This document shows positions 27,381 to 36,450 of a DNA stretch of 64,000 bases, one piece after another. The notes beneath the pieces were generated by a model. That model was not told where the DNA came from, did no database searches, and saw only the letters and a program-made list of their open reading frames with translations. Source of the stretch: Celeribacter baekdonensis (GTDB lineage: Bacteria; Pseudomonadota; Alphaproteobacteria; Rhodobacterales; Rhodobacteraceae); NCBI RefSeq assembly GCF_003047105.1, contig NZ_CP028475.1, forward strand, positions 1,116,001 through 1,180,000, given 5' to 3'. The translations under genes and the position numbers were made by a program. Position 1 is the stretch's first letter; every line of letters starts with the position of its first letter.

Positions 27381-28230
27381 AGGCAAATGCCCCCCCATCG
27401 GGCGACCATGACGGCACATTGATCGTCCCCTGCCCGCCGGTCAATGTCACCAGCGTGTCACTCGGGTGCCCCGGTCGCCACAGCCGCAATTCCACATGCA
27501 TCATCGGTGGATGGCCCACCGTGCCTTCAGGATAGGCCAAATACACCACCGCGTCACCTTCAGGCGCGGGATGCGGGAACCAATTGACCATCGCGTCTTG
27601 GGTCATCCGCTCCAACCCCGACCCGTCAAGGCGCACCCGCCAAAGCTCCGAGGCCCCGGTGCGGTCCGAATTGAACCAAATCCATTCCCCATCTGCGGAG
27701 AAATCCGGGCCATCGTAATGATGCCCGCCCTCGATCACGCAATGTTCGCCGGACCCGTCGCTTGCGGCAACATAAATACCAAACAACCCTTCGCGCACGC
27801 CCGTGTAGCAAATCCATTGGCCATTGGGCGATATGCCATGAAACCACGACGGGCGTTTTTCGGTGACCTGTTCCGGGTCGGCGTCGCCATCCAAGGATTG
27901 CCGCCAAATGATCGCGCCGTGACCATAGGTATGATCGGAAAAATACAGGGTCTCGCCATCGGGCGAAAGGCCGTGATCATTGTTCAAATTGATGCACAGG
28001 CCGGTGTCGATCTCCAACAATTCCGGCGCATCAAGGTCAACCCAAAACAGGCTCCCGCCACCGTTCACGATCAACGCCGATCCGTCCGGCGTCCAATTTG
28101 GCGCAGCAATCTCGATGTCGGTTTCAAGCACAGGCGTGCTGATCCGATCCTCAAGATCATAGATCATCAATCGCGACGTCCATTGCCCGTCAAATTGAGG
28201 CCCGTCAAATTGAGCTGTCTCATTCGTCAT
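27361..28230 (-). CDS. TolB-like (PD40) beta-propeller protein
   Basis: A 289-residue protein without a signal peptide, made of PD40/WD40-like blades: APNWTPDGSAL, DHGLSPDGETLYFSD, FHGISPNGQWICYTG, GPDFSADGEWIWFNSD, NVPSWSPDGGAFAYV. The GTVGHPPMMHVELRLWR and NWFPHPAPEGDAVVYLAYP segments mark a family often found in sugar-use operons and annotated as TolB-like or oligogalacturonide-lyase-like. Its catalytic role is not established from sequence. It ends inside the start of the MauG-like gene and lies 82 bases after the aldo-keto reductase. Confidence 0.82.
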   Translation of the reverse strand: MTNETAQFDGPQFDGQWTSRLMIYDLEDRISTPVLETDIEIAAPNWTPDGSALIVNGGGSLFWVDLDAPELLEIDTGLCINLNNDHGLSPDGETLYFSDHTYGHGAIIWRQSLDGDADPEQVTEKRPSWFHGISPNGQWICYTGVREGLFGIYVAASDGSGEHCVIEGGHHYDGPDFSADGEWIWFNSDRTGASELWRVRLDGSGLERMTQDAMVNWFPHPAPEGDAVVYLAYPEGTVGHPPMMHVELRLWRPGHPSDTLVTLTGGQGTINVPSWSPDGGAFAYVEYAD

Positions 28231-28312
28231 CGCGGCCCCTCCCGAGCGTATGTGCGCTTAGAGTACAGCCTCCAAGAGAAGCCGCCAATGACTTAAATCA
28301 CAACCACTTAGA

Positions 28313-29350
28313 CTAATCTTGATCACTTTCAGACGACAGGGCCCAAAGGTTGATTTTCTCCTCATCAGCCGCCTCATCAATTGCCGCCAATTCCGCAGGC
28401 GTGAAGCTCAGATTGCTCACCGCGCCGACACAATCGACCACCTGCGACGGCTTTGACGCGCCGATGAGCGCCGTGGTGATGCCCTCATCGCGCAACACCC
28501 AAGCGATCGCCATTTGCGCCAATGTCTGCCCACGCGCCTGCGCAATCTCATTGAGCGCATTGAGGTTTTTGATCGCCTGATCCGAGACCATCGACGGGGC
28601 CAAGGATTTGCCTTGGGTCGCGCGCGAGCCTTCGGGGATGCCTTTGAGGTATTTCGCCGTCAACATGCCTTGGGCCAAGGGCGTAAAGGCGATGGAGCCA
28701 ACCCCCAACTCTTTGAGCGTGTCTTTCAACCCGTCCCGTTCGACCCAACGGTTGAGCATATTGTAGCTCGGCTGATGAATCAGGCAGGGCGTACCCAAGT
28801 CTTTGAGAATGGCCACCGCTTCGCGGGTGCGGGCGGAATTATAGGACGAAATCCCAACGTATAACGCCTTGCCCTGTCGCACGATGCTATCCAGCGCGCC
28901 CACGGTTTCCTCCAATGGCGTGTCAGGATCAAAGCGGTGCGAATAGAAAATATCAACGTAATCGACGCCCATCCGTTTGAGCGAGGCATCACAAGAGGCC
29001 ATCAGATATTTGCGCGACCCCCATTCGCCATAAGGCCCCGGGTGCATGCGATAGCCCGCCTTGGAACTGATGATCATCTCGTCGCGGTAACCGGCAAAGT
29101 CGGTTTTGAGAATCTCGCCAAAGGCTTCTTCGGCGCTGCCCGGAGGGAGGCCGTAATTGTTGGCCAGATCGAAATGAGTGATACCGAGATCAAAGGCGGT
29201 GCGCAGGATGTCACGTTTGGTTTGATGCGGCGTGTCATGGCCGAAATTGTGCCACAGGCCCAGCGACACGGCGGGCAGTTTCAGCCCGGACTGGCCGCAT
29301 GTGCGGTAAACCATCGTGTCATAACGGCTTTCGGCAGGTGTGTAGGTCAT
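28313..29350 (-). CDS. Aldo/keto reductase, YghZ (L-glyceraldehyde 3-phosphate reductase) type
   Basis: A 345-residue NADPH-dependent TIM-barrel reductase. The catalytic tetrad is recognisable: Asp and Tyr in DLANNYGLPPG, Lys in ISSKAGYRM and His in FYSHRFDPDTP. The C-terminus has the NADP-binding GASKPSQV. The sequence (YRTCGQSGLKLPAVSLGLWHN) is typical of the YghZ subgroup, which reduces short phosphorylated or free aldehydes. I chose the ATG at 29350 for its AGGAGG at eight bases. It lies 16 bases after the lyxose isomerase gene, in the same operon. Confidence 0.9.
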   Translation of the reverse strand: MTYTPAESRYDTMVYRTCGQSGLKLPAVSLGLWHNFGHDTPHQTKRDILRTAFDLGITHFDLANNYGLPPGSAEEAFGEILKTDFAGYRDEMIISSKAGYRMHPGPYGEWGSRKYLMASCDASLKRMGVDYVDIFYSHRFDPDTPLEETVGALDSIVRQGKALYVGISSYNSARTREAVAILKDLGTPCLIHQPSYNMLNRWVERDGLKDTLKELGVGSIAFTPLAQGMLTAKYLKGIPEGSRATQGKSLAPSMVSDQAIKNLNALNEIAQARGQTLAQMAIAWVLRDEGITTALIGASKPSQVVDCVGAVSNLSFTPAELAAIDEAADEEKINLWALSSESDQD

Positions 29351-29366
29351 CAGGCCTCCTTTCGGC

Positions 29367-30053
29367 TCAAAGCCAGCTGTCATAATCGCTGACCAACAGG
29401 TGCAGCGGAGTGTCATCTTCTTCGATCTGGCTGAACCGCCCGATCGGTTGATGGAAAATATTATCGGTACGGTCATCATTCACATTCGACACTTCGCCGA
29501 TCAACACCTTACCGCCCTCACCCCAAAACGCGTGCCAATGCCACGGCTCCAAAGTGACGCTTTCGCCCGGTGCCAGCGCCAAATGTTCGCCCGCTTTCAG
29601 GGTTCGCAATTGCCCGTCGGTCATCACCTCGACCGGGGCCGTATCATTGAGAACACCGTCCTCGGTCCGGGTGTAAAGTTGCAACACCAAGGTCGCGCCA
29701 CCCCGGTTGATGATGTCCTCGGTCTTGTAGATATGGTGATGCATCGGGGAAATTTGGTTCTCCTGCGAGATCAACAGTTTTTCGGCATAGAGCGGCCCCA
29801 TGCCCCGTGCCACATTGGCGGCAGTGCCATTGCGCAGAGTAAACAGGAACAGGCCCAAAGCGTCGAAATCGCCCTGGCCATAATCCGTGATGTCCCAGCC
29901 CATCATATGATCGCGGATCATCATACCATCGCTGGCCACACGCGCTTTGAGCGCCTCGGGCGTCAGATAGGCAAAGGGTGGCATGACAAAGCCGAATGAG
30001 CGCATAAACGCATCCGCCTCGCGGATGATCTCGTTGACAGTGGATCGTTTCAT
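29367..30053 (-). CDS. D-lyxose ketol-isomerase (cupin, D-lyxose/D-mannose isomerase)
   Basis: A 228-residue cupin enzyme. Metal ligands appear in SPMHHHIYKTEDIINRGG (His pair, Glu) and TLEPWHWHAFWGEGG (His). This matches the D-lyxose isomerase family (DUF1498), which interconverts D-lyxose and D-xylulose, and D-mannose and D-fructose. Its start overlaps the stop of the beta-mannosidase gene by four bases, so mannose released by that enzyme is a likely substrate, giving fructose. Confidence 0.9.
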   Translation of the reverse strand: MKRSTVNEIIREADAFMRSFGFVMPPFAYLTPEALKARVASDGMMIRDHMMGWDITDYGQGDFDALGLFLFTLRNGTAANVARGMGPLYAEKLLISQENQISPMHHHIYKTEDIINRGGATLVLQLYTRTEDGVLNDTAPVEVMTDGQLRTLKAGEHLALAPGESVTLEPWHWHAFWGEGGKVLIGEVSNVNDDRTDNIFHQPIGRFSQIEEDDTPLHLLVSDYDSWL

Positions 30054-32482
30054 TTGGCCCCTCCCAAGGTCGCCTTATAGAGGTGTTGAACTGTGAAATT
30101 CGTATTTATATCTGCATCTTGCGGCACAAATATGATCTTTTGCGGCATGTTGGGCAAAAGCGTCACTGCATTGGCCGAAAACCGCCCCGGCTGATCCGCG
30201 TCAAGCGTGACAAAAAGCGCAAGCGCCTCGGCCGCAAGTGTGATCTCAATTTTTTCGCGCAACTCATTGGTTTCAATCACAATATGAGGATCAATCAGAT
30301 CATAGGCCTTGAACGGTTTCGGCGCATGAATGTCGCCGCCTTCGCCGCCCTCATTTTGCCCTTCATGCTGCCCCCTATACTGCCATGTAAAGACGTAGAA
30401 TTCATCCTGTTTTAACAGGTCACGCTCCAGTTCCAAAACCTCAAACGCCTTATGGGTCATCGCCGTAACAGAGACCTCTGCCAAAGGCCGCACATCGCCT
30501 TTTGGAGTGACGGCAGCGACTTGAATAGACACATCCACCTCATCCGATAAATCATTGATAAGTTTAAATACATCTCTACCATACTGCGGCACGATCGTGA
30601 CCAAAACCGGGGCATAAAACCGCGCGGCCATATGGTGCAAAATCTTCCAACCGCCACCATAATCCAAGCTCGACCAAGAAGCGCAGGGCCATGTGTCGTT
30701 GAGTTGCCAGTAGAGCGTGCCCATGCAATGTGGCTTAAGCGCGCGCCATGCGGTGACGGCGGTTTTGATCGCGAGCCCCTGCTGCACCTGCGACAGGTAC
30801 ACGAGGTCCTCAAATCGCTCCGGCAGACGAAAATCGCGCATCATCGTGCCCACGATCCGCGCATTGCCGCCCGCGTTTTTTTGATGCGCGTCCATCACCG
30901 GGGAGGCCATATTGCGATCTTCGGGCGCGATGAAGCGACGGATCACATCCATCGAGGGAAAGGACTGAAATCCAAACTCAGACACAAAACGCGGCGTCAT
31001 CTCGCGGTAGGCCTCAAAAGGCATATTCTCGTGCCACACCGTCCACACATGCATGTCGCCCGAGCTGTCCTCATGCCAAGCATCACCGTAATTCAACGGA
31101 CCCAAAGAGGGCGAAGATGGCCACCAATTTGCCTGCGGGTCTGCCTCAAAAAGCGCGCGTTCCAAGGTCTGATTGAGCCGATCATACATCACCAAATAGC
31201 GGTCGCGGTTCGCCCTCGCCTCGGGGAATTCATGTAACATGCCCAACAGCTCATTGTCGCCACACCACAGCGCCAAACAGGCGTGATGCTGCAATCGCTG
31301 CACCTGCTCAACCACTTCTGCCGCGACATTGGACAAAAATGCCCGATCCGCCGGATACAAATTGCAGGCGAACATAAAGTCCTGCCAGACCATCAATCCC
31401 ATGTCATCGCAGAGATCGTAAAACCAATCCGGCTCATAGCGCCCGCCGCCCCAGACCCGGATCATGTTCATGTGGGCATCAACGGCGGATTGTAAAAGAT
31501 CGCGCACCTTGTCGCGTTCAATCCGCCCATGCAGCGCATCTGCGGGAATCCAATTTGCCCCTTTGGCAAAGACATCGCGACCATTGACCCGGAATTTAAA
31601 CCCGGTGCCTTTCGCGTCTTTGACAGTTACATGTTCGATCCGCCTAAGCCCAATCCGGCGCATCACAACCGCCGCGCCACACCTGATTTCCAACGAATAT
31701 AGCGGCTGATCGCCCTGCCCGTTTGGCCACCAAAGCTGAGGCTCTTCGATAAAAAACACCGCCTGCGCCACGCCATCTGTGACCACGGCCTCACGCCGTC
31801 GACCGGCAAAGCGCATCTCCGCCACCGCGCCCTCGCCATGAACAACATGCGCCGTCACTGTAACAGAGACACTCTGGGCTTCAGTGTCATGATGCGCCTG
31901 CGCCACATGCAGATGCGCAATCCGCGTCTTCATTGCAGAGCAAATACTCACACCCCCGCTGACCCCAAACGGTGCCAAAGCGGTGTTCCAATCCCAGCCA
32001 AAATCGCATTGCTGTTTGCGCAGCATGTTGATGTTGGCGATCGGGCAATTGCCCTTGTGGTAGGGGATGTAAAACGGCTGGGCTTTTTGGCGGGCCTCTG
32101 CCGCTTGGATCACCGAGCGGAACCGCAATGCGATCTGGTTGTCGCCCAGCCGCGCGCAATGCGACAGGTCCACCCGCCAGGTCCGAAATGCATTGTCAGC
32201 GGTCACCACATCGACCCCGTTCACCGAGACACCGACGACGCCATCAAGGCCTGACAACACCAACTCAACATCCGTCTGCGTCAGCTCCACCGAGCGGCAC
32301 AGCACCCAATCGCGCTCTGCAATCCAGCGCAGCGCGGCTTCCGCGTCCCCCACATATGGCTCCGGCGCATGCCCCGCTTTGACCATGGTCGAGACACTGT
32401 CAAACGGCAAAGAGACCGGCAGATCATAATCGCCCTCTGCGTCAAAAAATCTCCAACCCTCTGTCAGTTCGATAGTGACCAT
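30050..32482 (-). CDS. Beta-mannosidase, glycoside hydrolase family 2
   Basis: An 810-residue GH2 enzyme without a signal peptide, so probably cytoplasmic. The N-terminal sugar-binding and immunoglobulin-like domains are followed by the TIM barrel. Typical segments are IRVWGGGRYEPDWFYDLCDDMG and VWQDFMFACNLYP, the acid/base Glu in LWCGDNELLGM, and the likely nucleophile in FVSEFGFQSFPS. It cleaves terminal beta-mannose from oligosaccharides or glycosides. It is first in the operon with lyxose isomerase and the reductase, and divergent from a LacI regulator, with a CTAAAACGTTTTAG operator 40 bases upstream. Confidence 0.92.
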   Translation of the reverse strand: MVTIELTEGWRFFDAEGDYDLPVSLPFDSVSTMVKAGHAPEPYVGDAEAALRWIAERDWVLCRSVELTQTDVELVLSGLDGVVGVSVNGVDVVTADNAFRTWRVDLSHCARLGDNQIALRFRSVIQAAEARQKAQPFYIPYHKGNCPIANINMLRKQQCDFGWDWNTALAPFGVSGGVSICSAMKTRIAHLHVAQAHHDTEAQSVSVTVTAHVVHGEGAVAEMRFAGRRREAVVTDGVAQAVFFIEEPQLWWPNGQGDQPLYSLEIRCGAAVVMRRIGLRRIEHVTVKDAKGTGFKFRVNGRDVFAKGANWIPADALHGRIERDKVRDLLQSAVDAHMNMIRVWGGGRYEPDWFYDLCDDMGLMVWQDFMFACNLYPADRAFLSNVAAEVVEQVQRLQHHACLALWCGDNELLGMLHEFPEARANRDRYLVMYDRLNQTLERALFEADPQANWWPSSPSLGPLNYGDAWHEDSSGDMHVWTVWHENMPFEAYREMTPRFVSEFGFQSFPSMDVIRRFIAPEDRNMASPVMDAHQKNAGGNARIVGTMMRDFRLPERFEDLVYLSQVQQGLAIKTAVTAWRALKPHCMGTLYWQLNDTWPCASWSSLDYGGGWKILHHMAARFYAPVLVTIVPQYGRDVFKLINDLSDEVDVSIQVAAVTPKGDVRPLAEVSVTAMTHKAFEVLELERDLLKQDEFYVFTWQYRGQHEGQNEGGEGGDIHAPKPFKAYDLIDPHIVIETNELREKIEITLAAEALALFVTLDADQPGRFSANAVTLLPNMPQKIIFVPQDADINTNFTVQHLYKATLGGAK

Positions 32483-32521
32483 AATCCCTCCCAGACAAAT
32501 AAACGCCGCGCCCCACCCAAT

Positions 32522-32535
32522 CTAAAACGTTTTAG
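32522..32535. promoter_or_regulatory. Palindromic LacI-family operator
   Basis: CTAAAACGTTTTAG is a perfect 14-base palindrome with the central CG typical of LacI/GalR operators. It lies 40 bases before the beta-mannosidase start and about 180 before the divergent lacI-type gene, so it probably controls the mannoside operon. Confidence 0.75.
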
Positions 32536-32713
32536 TATCCTGTCAAAAGCGATTCTTTCCCTCTCATGGGCCAAGATGATCCAACGGAGCGTTTTTCCAT
32601 GCCGCAACTTTCTCGCGAAAATTCCCCCAGTAACGGCTCGACCCCGGCGGTCGCACAGGCGACACTGTTGAAACCAAGAGGCGGCGAATCTGACGCCCTT
32701 ATAAGGAGCGGAT

Positions 32714-33814
32714 ATGACGGGTGAGGATGAGCACGAAAAGGCGGCCCCTGTGATCACGCCCCCTTTGTCTCCGGGCGAGCGCCCGACCCTTAAAACCATA
32801 TCCCGCATCACCGGGCTGGCCATCGCCACGGTCAGCCGTGCGCTCTCAGATGCGCCCGACATTTCGGTCGAAACCAAAAAACGCGTGCGGGAGTGCGCCG
32901 ATCACATTGGCTATCACCCAAACCGTGCCGGTCAGCGCCTGCGCACTGGAAAAACCCATGTCGTGTCGCTGTTGATGCCCACCGAGCCCGACATCATGTC
33001 CCACACTGCGCAACTGATTTCCTCCGTCGCCGAAGGCCTTCAAGGCACGCCCTATCATCTGGTCGTCACCCCCTATGCTCCGAATGAGGATCTGATGCGG
33101 CCGCTGCGCCATATGATCAGCACCGGTTCCGCCGACGCCGTGATCCTCAACCAAACCCTGCCCGAGGACCCCCGCGTCGCCTATTTGATGGAGCGGGGAT
33201 TTCCCTTTGCCACCCATGGTCGTACCATTTGGTCTGATCGCCACGCGTGGTTTGATTTTGACAACCGTCGCTTTGCCGAAATTGGCATTGCCGCCTTGGC
33301 GCGACGCGGGCGGCGTCATGTGCTGGTCATCGCGCCGCCGCTGGACCAACTCTATGGTCAGGACATTTTTGCAGGCGTCACAGAAACTTGTCAGCATCAT
33401 GGGATGACGCCGATCTGGCTCAAAAGCGCCACCTCGGACAGCCCCTCCACAGCGATCGAAGCCGATGTGAGCGCCGCCCTCAAAGAGGCCCCCGAAATTG
33501 ACGCCATCCTTTGCGCCTCACCGATGAGCGCCATCACCGCCATTGACGCAGCCGAGCGGCTGGGCCGGGTGATCGGCGTCGATTTTGACGCCTTCGCCAA
33601 AGAGGCAACCCCGCTTTTGACCCGGTTTCGACGCGAGGCGCTTTCCTTGCATGAAGATGTCGCAAAGGCCGGCATTGCATTGGCCTGCGCCGCACTTCAG
33701 GCCGTTGAAGACCCAAACGGCCCGCCCATGAGTGGCTTAGATATTCCGCAGTATCTGGACCCTTTGGATCATTTGCCGGATCATTCACCGAACCTATCGC
33801 CGGGCAACGGCTGA
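32714..33814 (+). CDS. LacI-family transcriptional regulator
   Basis: A 366-residue repressor with a 25-residue N-terminal extension before the LacI helix-turn-helix (TLKTISRITGLAIATVSRALSD, hinge YHPNRAGQRLRTGKT), then a periplasmic-binding-protein-like effector domain. AAGGAG precedes the ATG. It sits between the divergent mannosidase operon and the TRAP genes, so it likely senses a mannoside or a derived sugar. Some LacI proteins have a longer effector C-terminus; this one is ordinary in length. Confidence 0.92.
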   Translation: MTGEDEHEKAAPVITPPLSPGERPTLKTISRITGLAIATVSRALSDAPDISVETKKRVRECADHIGYHPNRAGQRLRTGKTHVVSLLMPTEPDIMSHTAQLISSVAEGLQGTPYHLVVTPYAPNEDLMRPLRHMISTGSADAVILNQTLPEDPRVAYLMERGFPFATHGRTIWSDRHAWFDFDNRRFAEIGIAALARRGRRHVLVIAPPLDQLYGQDIFAGVTETCQHHGMTPIWLKSATSDSPSTAIEADVSAALKEAPEIDAILCASPMSAITAIDAAERLGRVIGVDFDAFAKEATPLLTRFRREALSLHEDVAKAGIALACAALQAVEDPNGPPMSGLDIPQYLDPLDHLPDHSPNLSPGNG

Positions 33815-33879
33815 TTTACGTTGACCTGCTCCTGCGTCAGGTTAAACCGCTCGTGCAGTCCAGTCACAAAGGGTCCCAG

Positions 33880-34407
33880 ATGTATCACCGCCTGTCCCTA
33901 TGGATCGCGCGTTTGGCGCGACTGACCGCCTATGCAGGCGGGCTGAGCCTCATGGCTGTGATTGCGTTGACCTGCCTCTCGATTGCGGGCCGGGCCTTGG
34001 ATGGCCTTGGTTTTGGTCCGATCCCCGGCGATATTGAACTGGTCGAATTTGGGATTGGATTTGCGGTATTTTCCGCCATGCCCTACGCCCAATTCGCCCG
34101 CGCCCATGCTCGGGTAGATCTGTTCAAACCGCTGTTGGGTCAGACGATCAACCGCCTGTTGGACCTGATCGGAGATCTGTTTTTGCTGGGCTTTTCGGCA
34201 TTGATCGCGTGGCGACTTTGGCTCGGGATGATCGACAAAGGCGCCTATCACGAGACCTCATTCATTCTGCAAATCCCGGTGGTCTGGGGGTATCGCGCCG
34301 CCATGGCGACCTGTGTGGTGGCGGTGATTGTGGCGCTGTTTTCTGTGCTGCGTTCCACCCGCGCGCTGCTTTTGCCGCCCTCAATGCCACACGCAACGGA
34401 GACCTGA
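33880..34407 (+). CDS. TRAP transporter small permease (DctQ type)
   Basis: A 175-residue membrane protein with four hydrophobic segments. The conserved loop GDIELVEFGIGFAVFSAMPYAQ and the R-x-H-x-RVDLF motif are present, both standard in DctQ subunits. I chose the ATG at 33880 (AAAGGG upstream); the open frame extends nine codons further. One base separates its stop from the large permease start. No gene for the required DctP/TAXI periplasmic receptor is next to it. Confidence 0.9.
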   Translation: MYHRLSLWIARLARLTAYAGGLSLMAVIALTCLSIAGRALDGLGFGPIPGDIELVEFGIGFAVFSAMPYAQFARAHARVDLFKPLLGQTINRLLDLIGDLFLLGFSALIAWRLWLGMIDKGAYHETSFILQIPVVWGYRAAMATCVVAVIVALFSVLRSTRALLLPPSMPHATET

Positions 34408-34408
34408 C

Positions 34409-35731
34409 ATGAGCCGCTTTGAAATCGGCCTTTGGTCTTTCCCCATACTCTTGGCCTTGATCTTTTTACGCATCCCCATCGGGGTCGCGATGTTTGCCGT
34501 GGGCTTTGGCGGGGCGTATGTTCTGAGCGGCAATTCCGTGATGATGTTGAGCCAATTCAAACATTTGATCTACGGCGAATTCTCGTCTTACTCCTTTTCC
34601 ATCATTCCACTGTTCTTGCTGATGGGCCATTTCGCCACCATGGGCGGCATGTCGGCGGGGCTGTTTAAGGCGGCGGAAACCTGGCTTGGCCACCGCAAAG
34701 GCGGGGTCGCGATGGCCGCCGTCGGGGCCTGTGCGGGCTTTGGCGCGATCTGTGGATCATCCTTGGCCACCGCCGCCACCATGGGCAAAGTCGCCCTGCC
34801 GGAGTTGAAAAAATATGGCTACACGGGGCGTTTGGCCACCGGCGCGCTGGCGGCAGGCGGCACGTTGGGCATCCTGATCCCGCCTTCCGTGATCCTCGTG
34901 GTCTACGCCATGTTGGCCGAACAAAACATTGCCAAGCTCTTTGTCGCCGCCTTTGTGCCCGGCCTTTTGGCCGCGCTTGGCTATATGATCTGCATCTCGG
35001 TCTACGTGCGCCTCCGGCCCCAATCCTGTGGTCAGCGCGACAAAGCGCCACTCGCCGAACGCGTCTCTGCCCTCGTCGCTGTCTGGCCGGTGTTGACAAT
35101 TTTTGTGGCCGTCGTCGGCGGCATCTATTTGGGCATGTTCACCCCAACCGAAGCCGCTGCTGTGGGGGCCGCTGGCACCGGGATTGTGGCGCTGATGAGC
35201 GGCGGATTGACATGGCGCGGCACGGGCGAGGCGATTTTGGAAACGGCCGCCTCTACGGGGATGATTTTCCTGATCCTGATCGGCGCGAAAGTGTTCAACA
35301 ACTTCTTGGCGCTCTCAGGCGTGCCGATGCAGGCCGCCGCTTGGGTCGGCGCGTTGGGCCTCACCCCATGGGTGATTTTGGCCGCAGTTTTGTTGCTCTA
35401 TCTGGCCTTTGGCTGCGTCATGGACAGCCTGTCAATGATCATCCTCACCATTCCGATCCTGTTCCCGATCTTGGAAGGTTTGGACTTTGGCCTACCGCAC
35501 GGCGAGTTCGGCCTCTGGTTCGGCATCGTCGTTTTGATCGTGGTCGAGGTCGGGTTGATCACTCCACCCGTGGGGATGAACCTGTTTATCATCAATGCCT
35601 TGGACAAAGAGACGCCAATTTCTGAGACCTTCAAAGGCACCCTGCCCTTTGTGATCACCGACCTGATCCGCGTCGGATTTTTAATCGCCTTCCCGGTGCT
35701 GACCCTTGGCCTTGTGCGGTGGGTGTATTGA
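34409..35731 (+). CDS. TRAP transporter large permease (DctM type)
   Basis: A 440-residue integral membrane subunit with about 12 helices that carries out sodium-coupled transport. Family segments include FLRIPIGVAMF, PLFLLMGHFA, GAICGSSLATAATM, GTLGILIPPSVILVVYAMLAEQNI, GMFTPTEAAAVGA and GLITPPVGMNLFIIN. The stop overlaps the kinase start (TGATG). In this window the complex lacks its binding protein, which must be elsewhere or be shared. Confidence 0.93.
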   Translation: MSRFEIGLWSFPILLALIFLRIPIGVAMFAVGFGGAYVLSGNSVMMLSQFKHLIYGEFSSYSFSIIPLFLLMGHFATMGGMSAGLFKAAETWLGHRKGGVAMAAVGACAGFGAICGSSLATAATMGKVALPELKKYGYTGRLATGALAAGGTLGILIPPSVILVVYAMLAEQNIAKLFVAAFVPGLLAALGYMICISVYVRLRPQSCGQRDKAPLAERVSALVAVWPVLTIFVAVVGGIYLGMFTPTEAAAVGAAGTGIVALMSGGLTWRGTGEAILETAASTGMIFLILIGAKVFNNFLALSGVPMQAAAWVGALGLTPWVILAAVLLLYLAFGCVMDSLSMIILTIPILFPILEGLDFGLPHGEFGLWFGIVVLIVVEVGLITPPVGMNLFIINALDKETPISETFKGTLPFVITDLIRVGFLIAFPVLTLGLVRWVY

Positions 35732-36450
35732 TGTCGGCCCTACCCCCGAGCCACCTCTGGGGCGTTCAGGCCGCGATTGAACCAATCGGCGGCGGTCATC
35801 GCAATGCGGTGTTTCGCACCTCAGGTCTCAAACGCGATCTGGTGTTCAAATCCACCCGACGCACAGAAGCGGCGCTGAGCTGGCTCACCCCCGTGATGGA
35901 GGCCGCCGAAGCCGCAGGATTCACCGTGCCCCGGCTCATTCCGGCGTTGGACGGCGCTTTGATGGCGGCGGGATGGACCTGCGAACCCTATCTCGAGGGC
36001 CGTCCCTTTGCGCCCGAAAACATCCCCAAAGTGGCGGCTCAGATCGAACGGTTTCACCGTAAAACTCACTCCCTGCCGCAGCGGCCCGGATTTTTGAGCA
36101 GTCCCGATCTCATGGATGCCACCCAAGGTGGCGATGTCGATCTGATGGCCATGCCCGCCGAAATCATTGCGCTGTGCCGGCGGGCGTGGCAGCCGATGCA
36201 GGGCGAGATCGGCGTGATCCATGGCGATCTGAACGCTGGCAATCTGATCCATAGCGAGCATGGTCCCGCACTGATAGATTGGGATGAGGCGCGGGTGGAT
36301 TTACGCGCCTATGACCTGATCCGTACGCATCCCGAACACGCGACGGCGGCGGAGAAAACCGCAGCTCTCGCTTGGGAAGTGGCATGCAGTTGGGGAATTG
36401 AACCGGATCACGCGCGGATTTGCGCACAGGTTTTGCAACGCCGGATTTAA
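35731..36450 (+). CDS. APH-fold small-molecule kinase (aminoglycoside-phosphotransferase family)
   Basis: A 239-residue kinase-fold protein. The nucleotide loop IGGGHRNAVFR, the Brenner motif VIHGDLNAGNLI (catalytic Asp and Asn) and the metal Asp in ALIDWDEARVD are intact. Antibiotic resistance is unlikely; its coupling to TRAP genes suggests it phosphorylates the imported compound, as choline, homoserine or sugar kinases of this fold do. Its stop overlaps the convergent marR stop in a shared TTAA. Confidence 0.8.
   Translation: MSALPPSHLWGVQAAIEPIGGGHRNAVFRTSGLKRDLVFKSTRRTEAALSWLTPVMEAAEAAGFTVPRLIPALDGALMAAGWTCEPYLEGRPFAPENIPKVAAQIERFHRKTHSLPQRPGFLSSPDLMDATQGGDVDLMAMPAEIIALCRRAWQPMQGEIGVIHGDLNAGNLIHSEHGPALIDWDEARVDLRAYDLIRTHPEHATAAEKTAALAWEVACSWGIEPDHARICAQVLQRRI

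Noticed and set aside
35731..36450. Antibiotic resistance by an aminoglycoside phosphotransferase
   Set aside because: Only the general APH fold is shared. The gene is coupled to a TRAP transporter and lacks features of known resistance enzymes, so a metabolic kinase is more likely.
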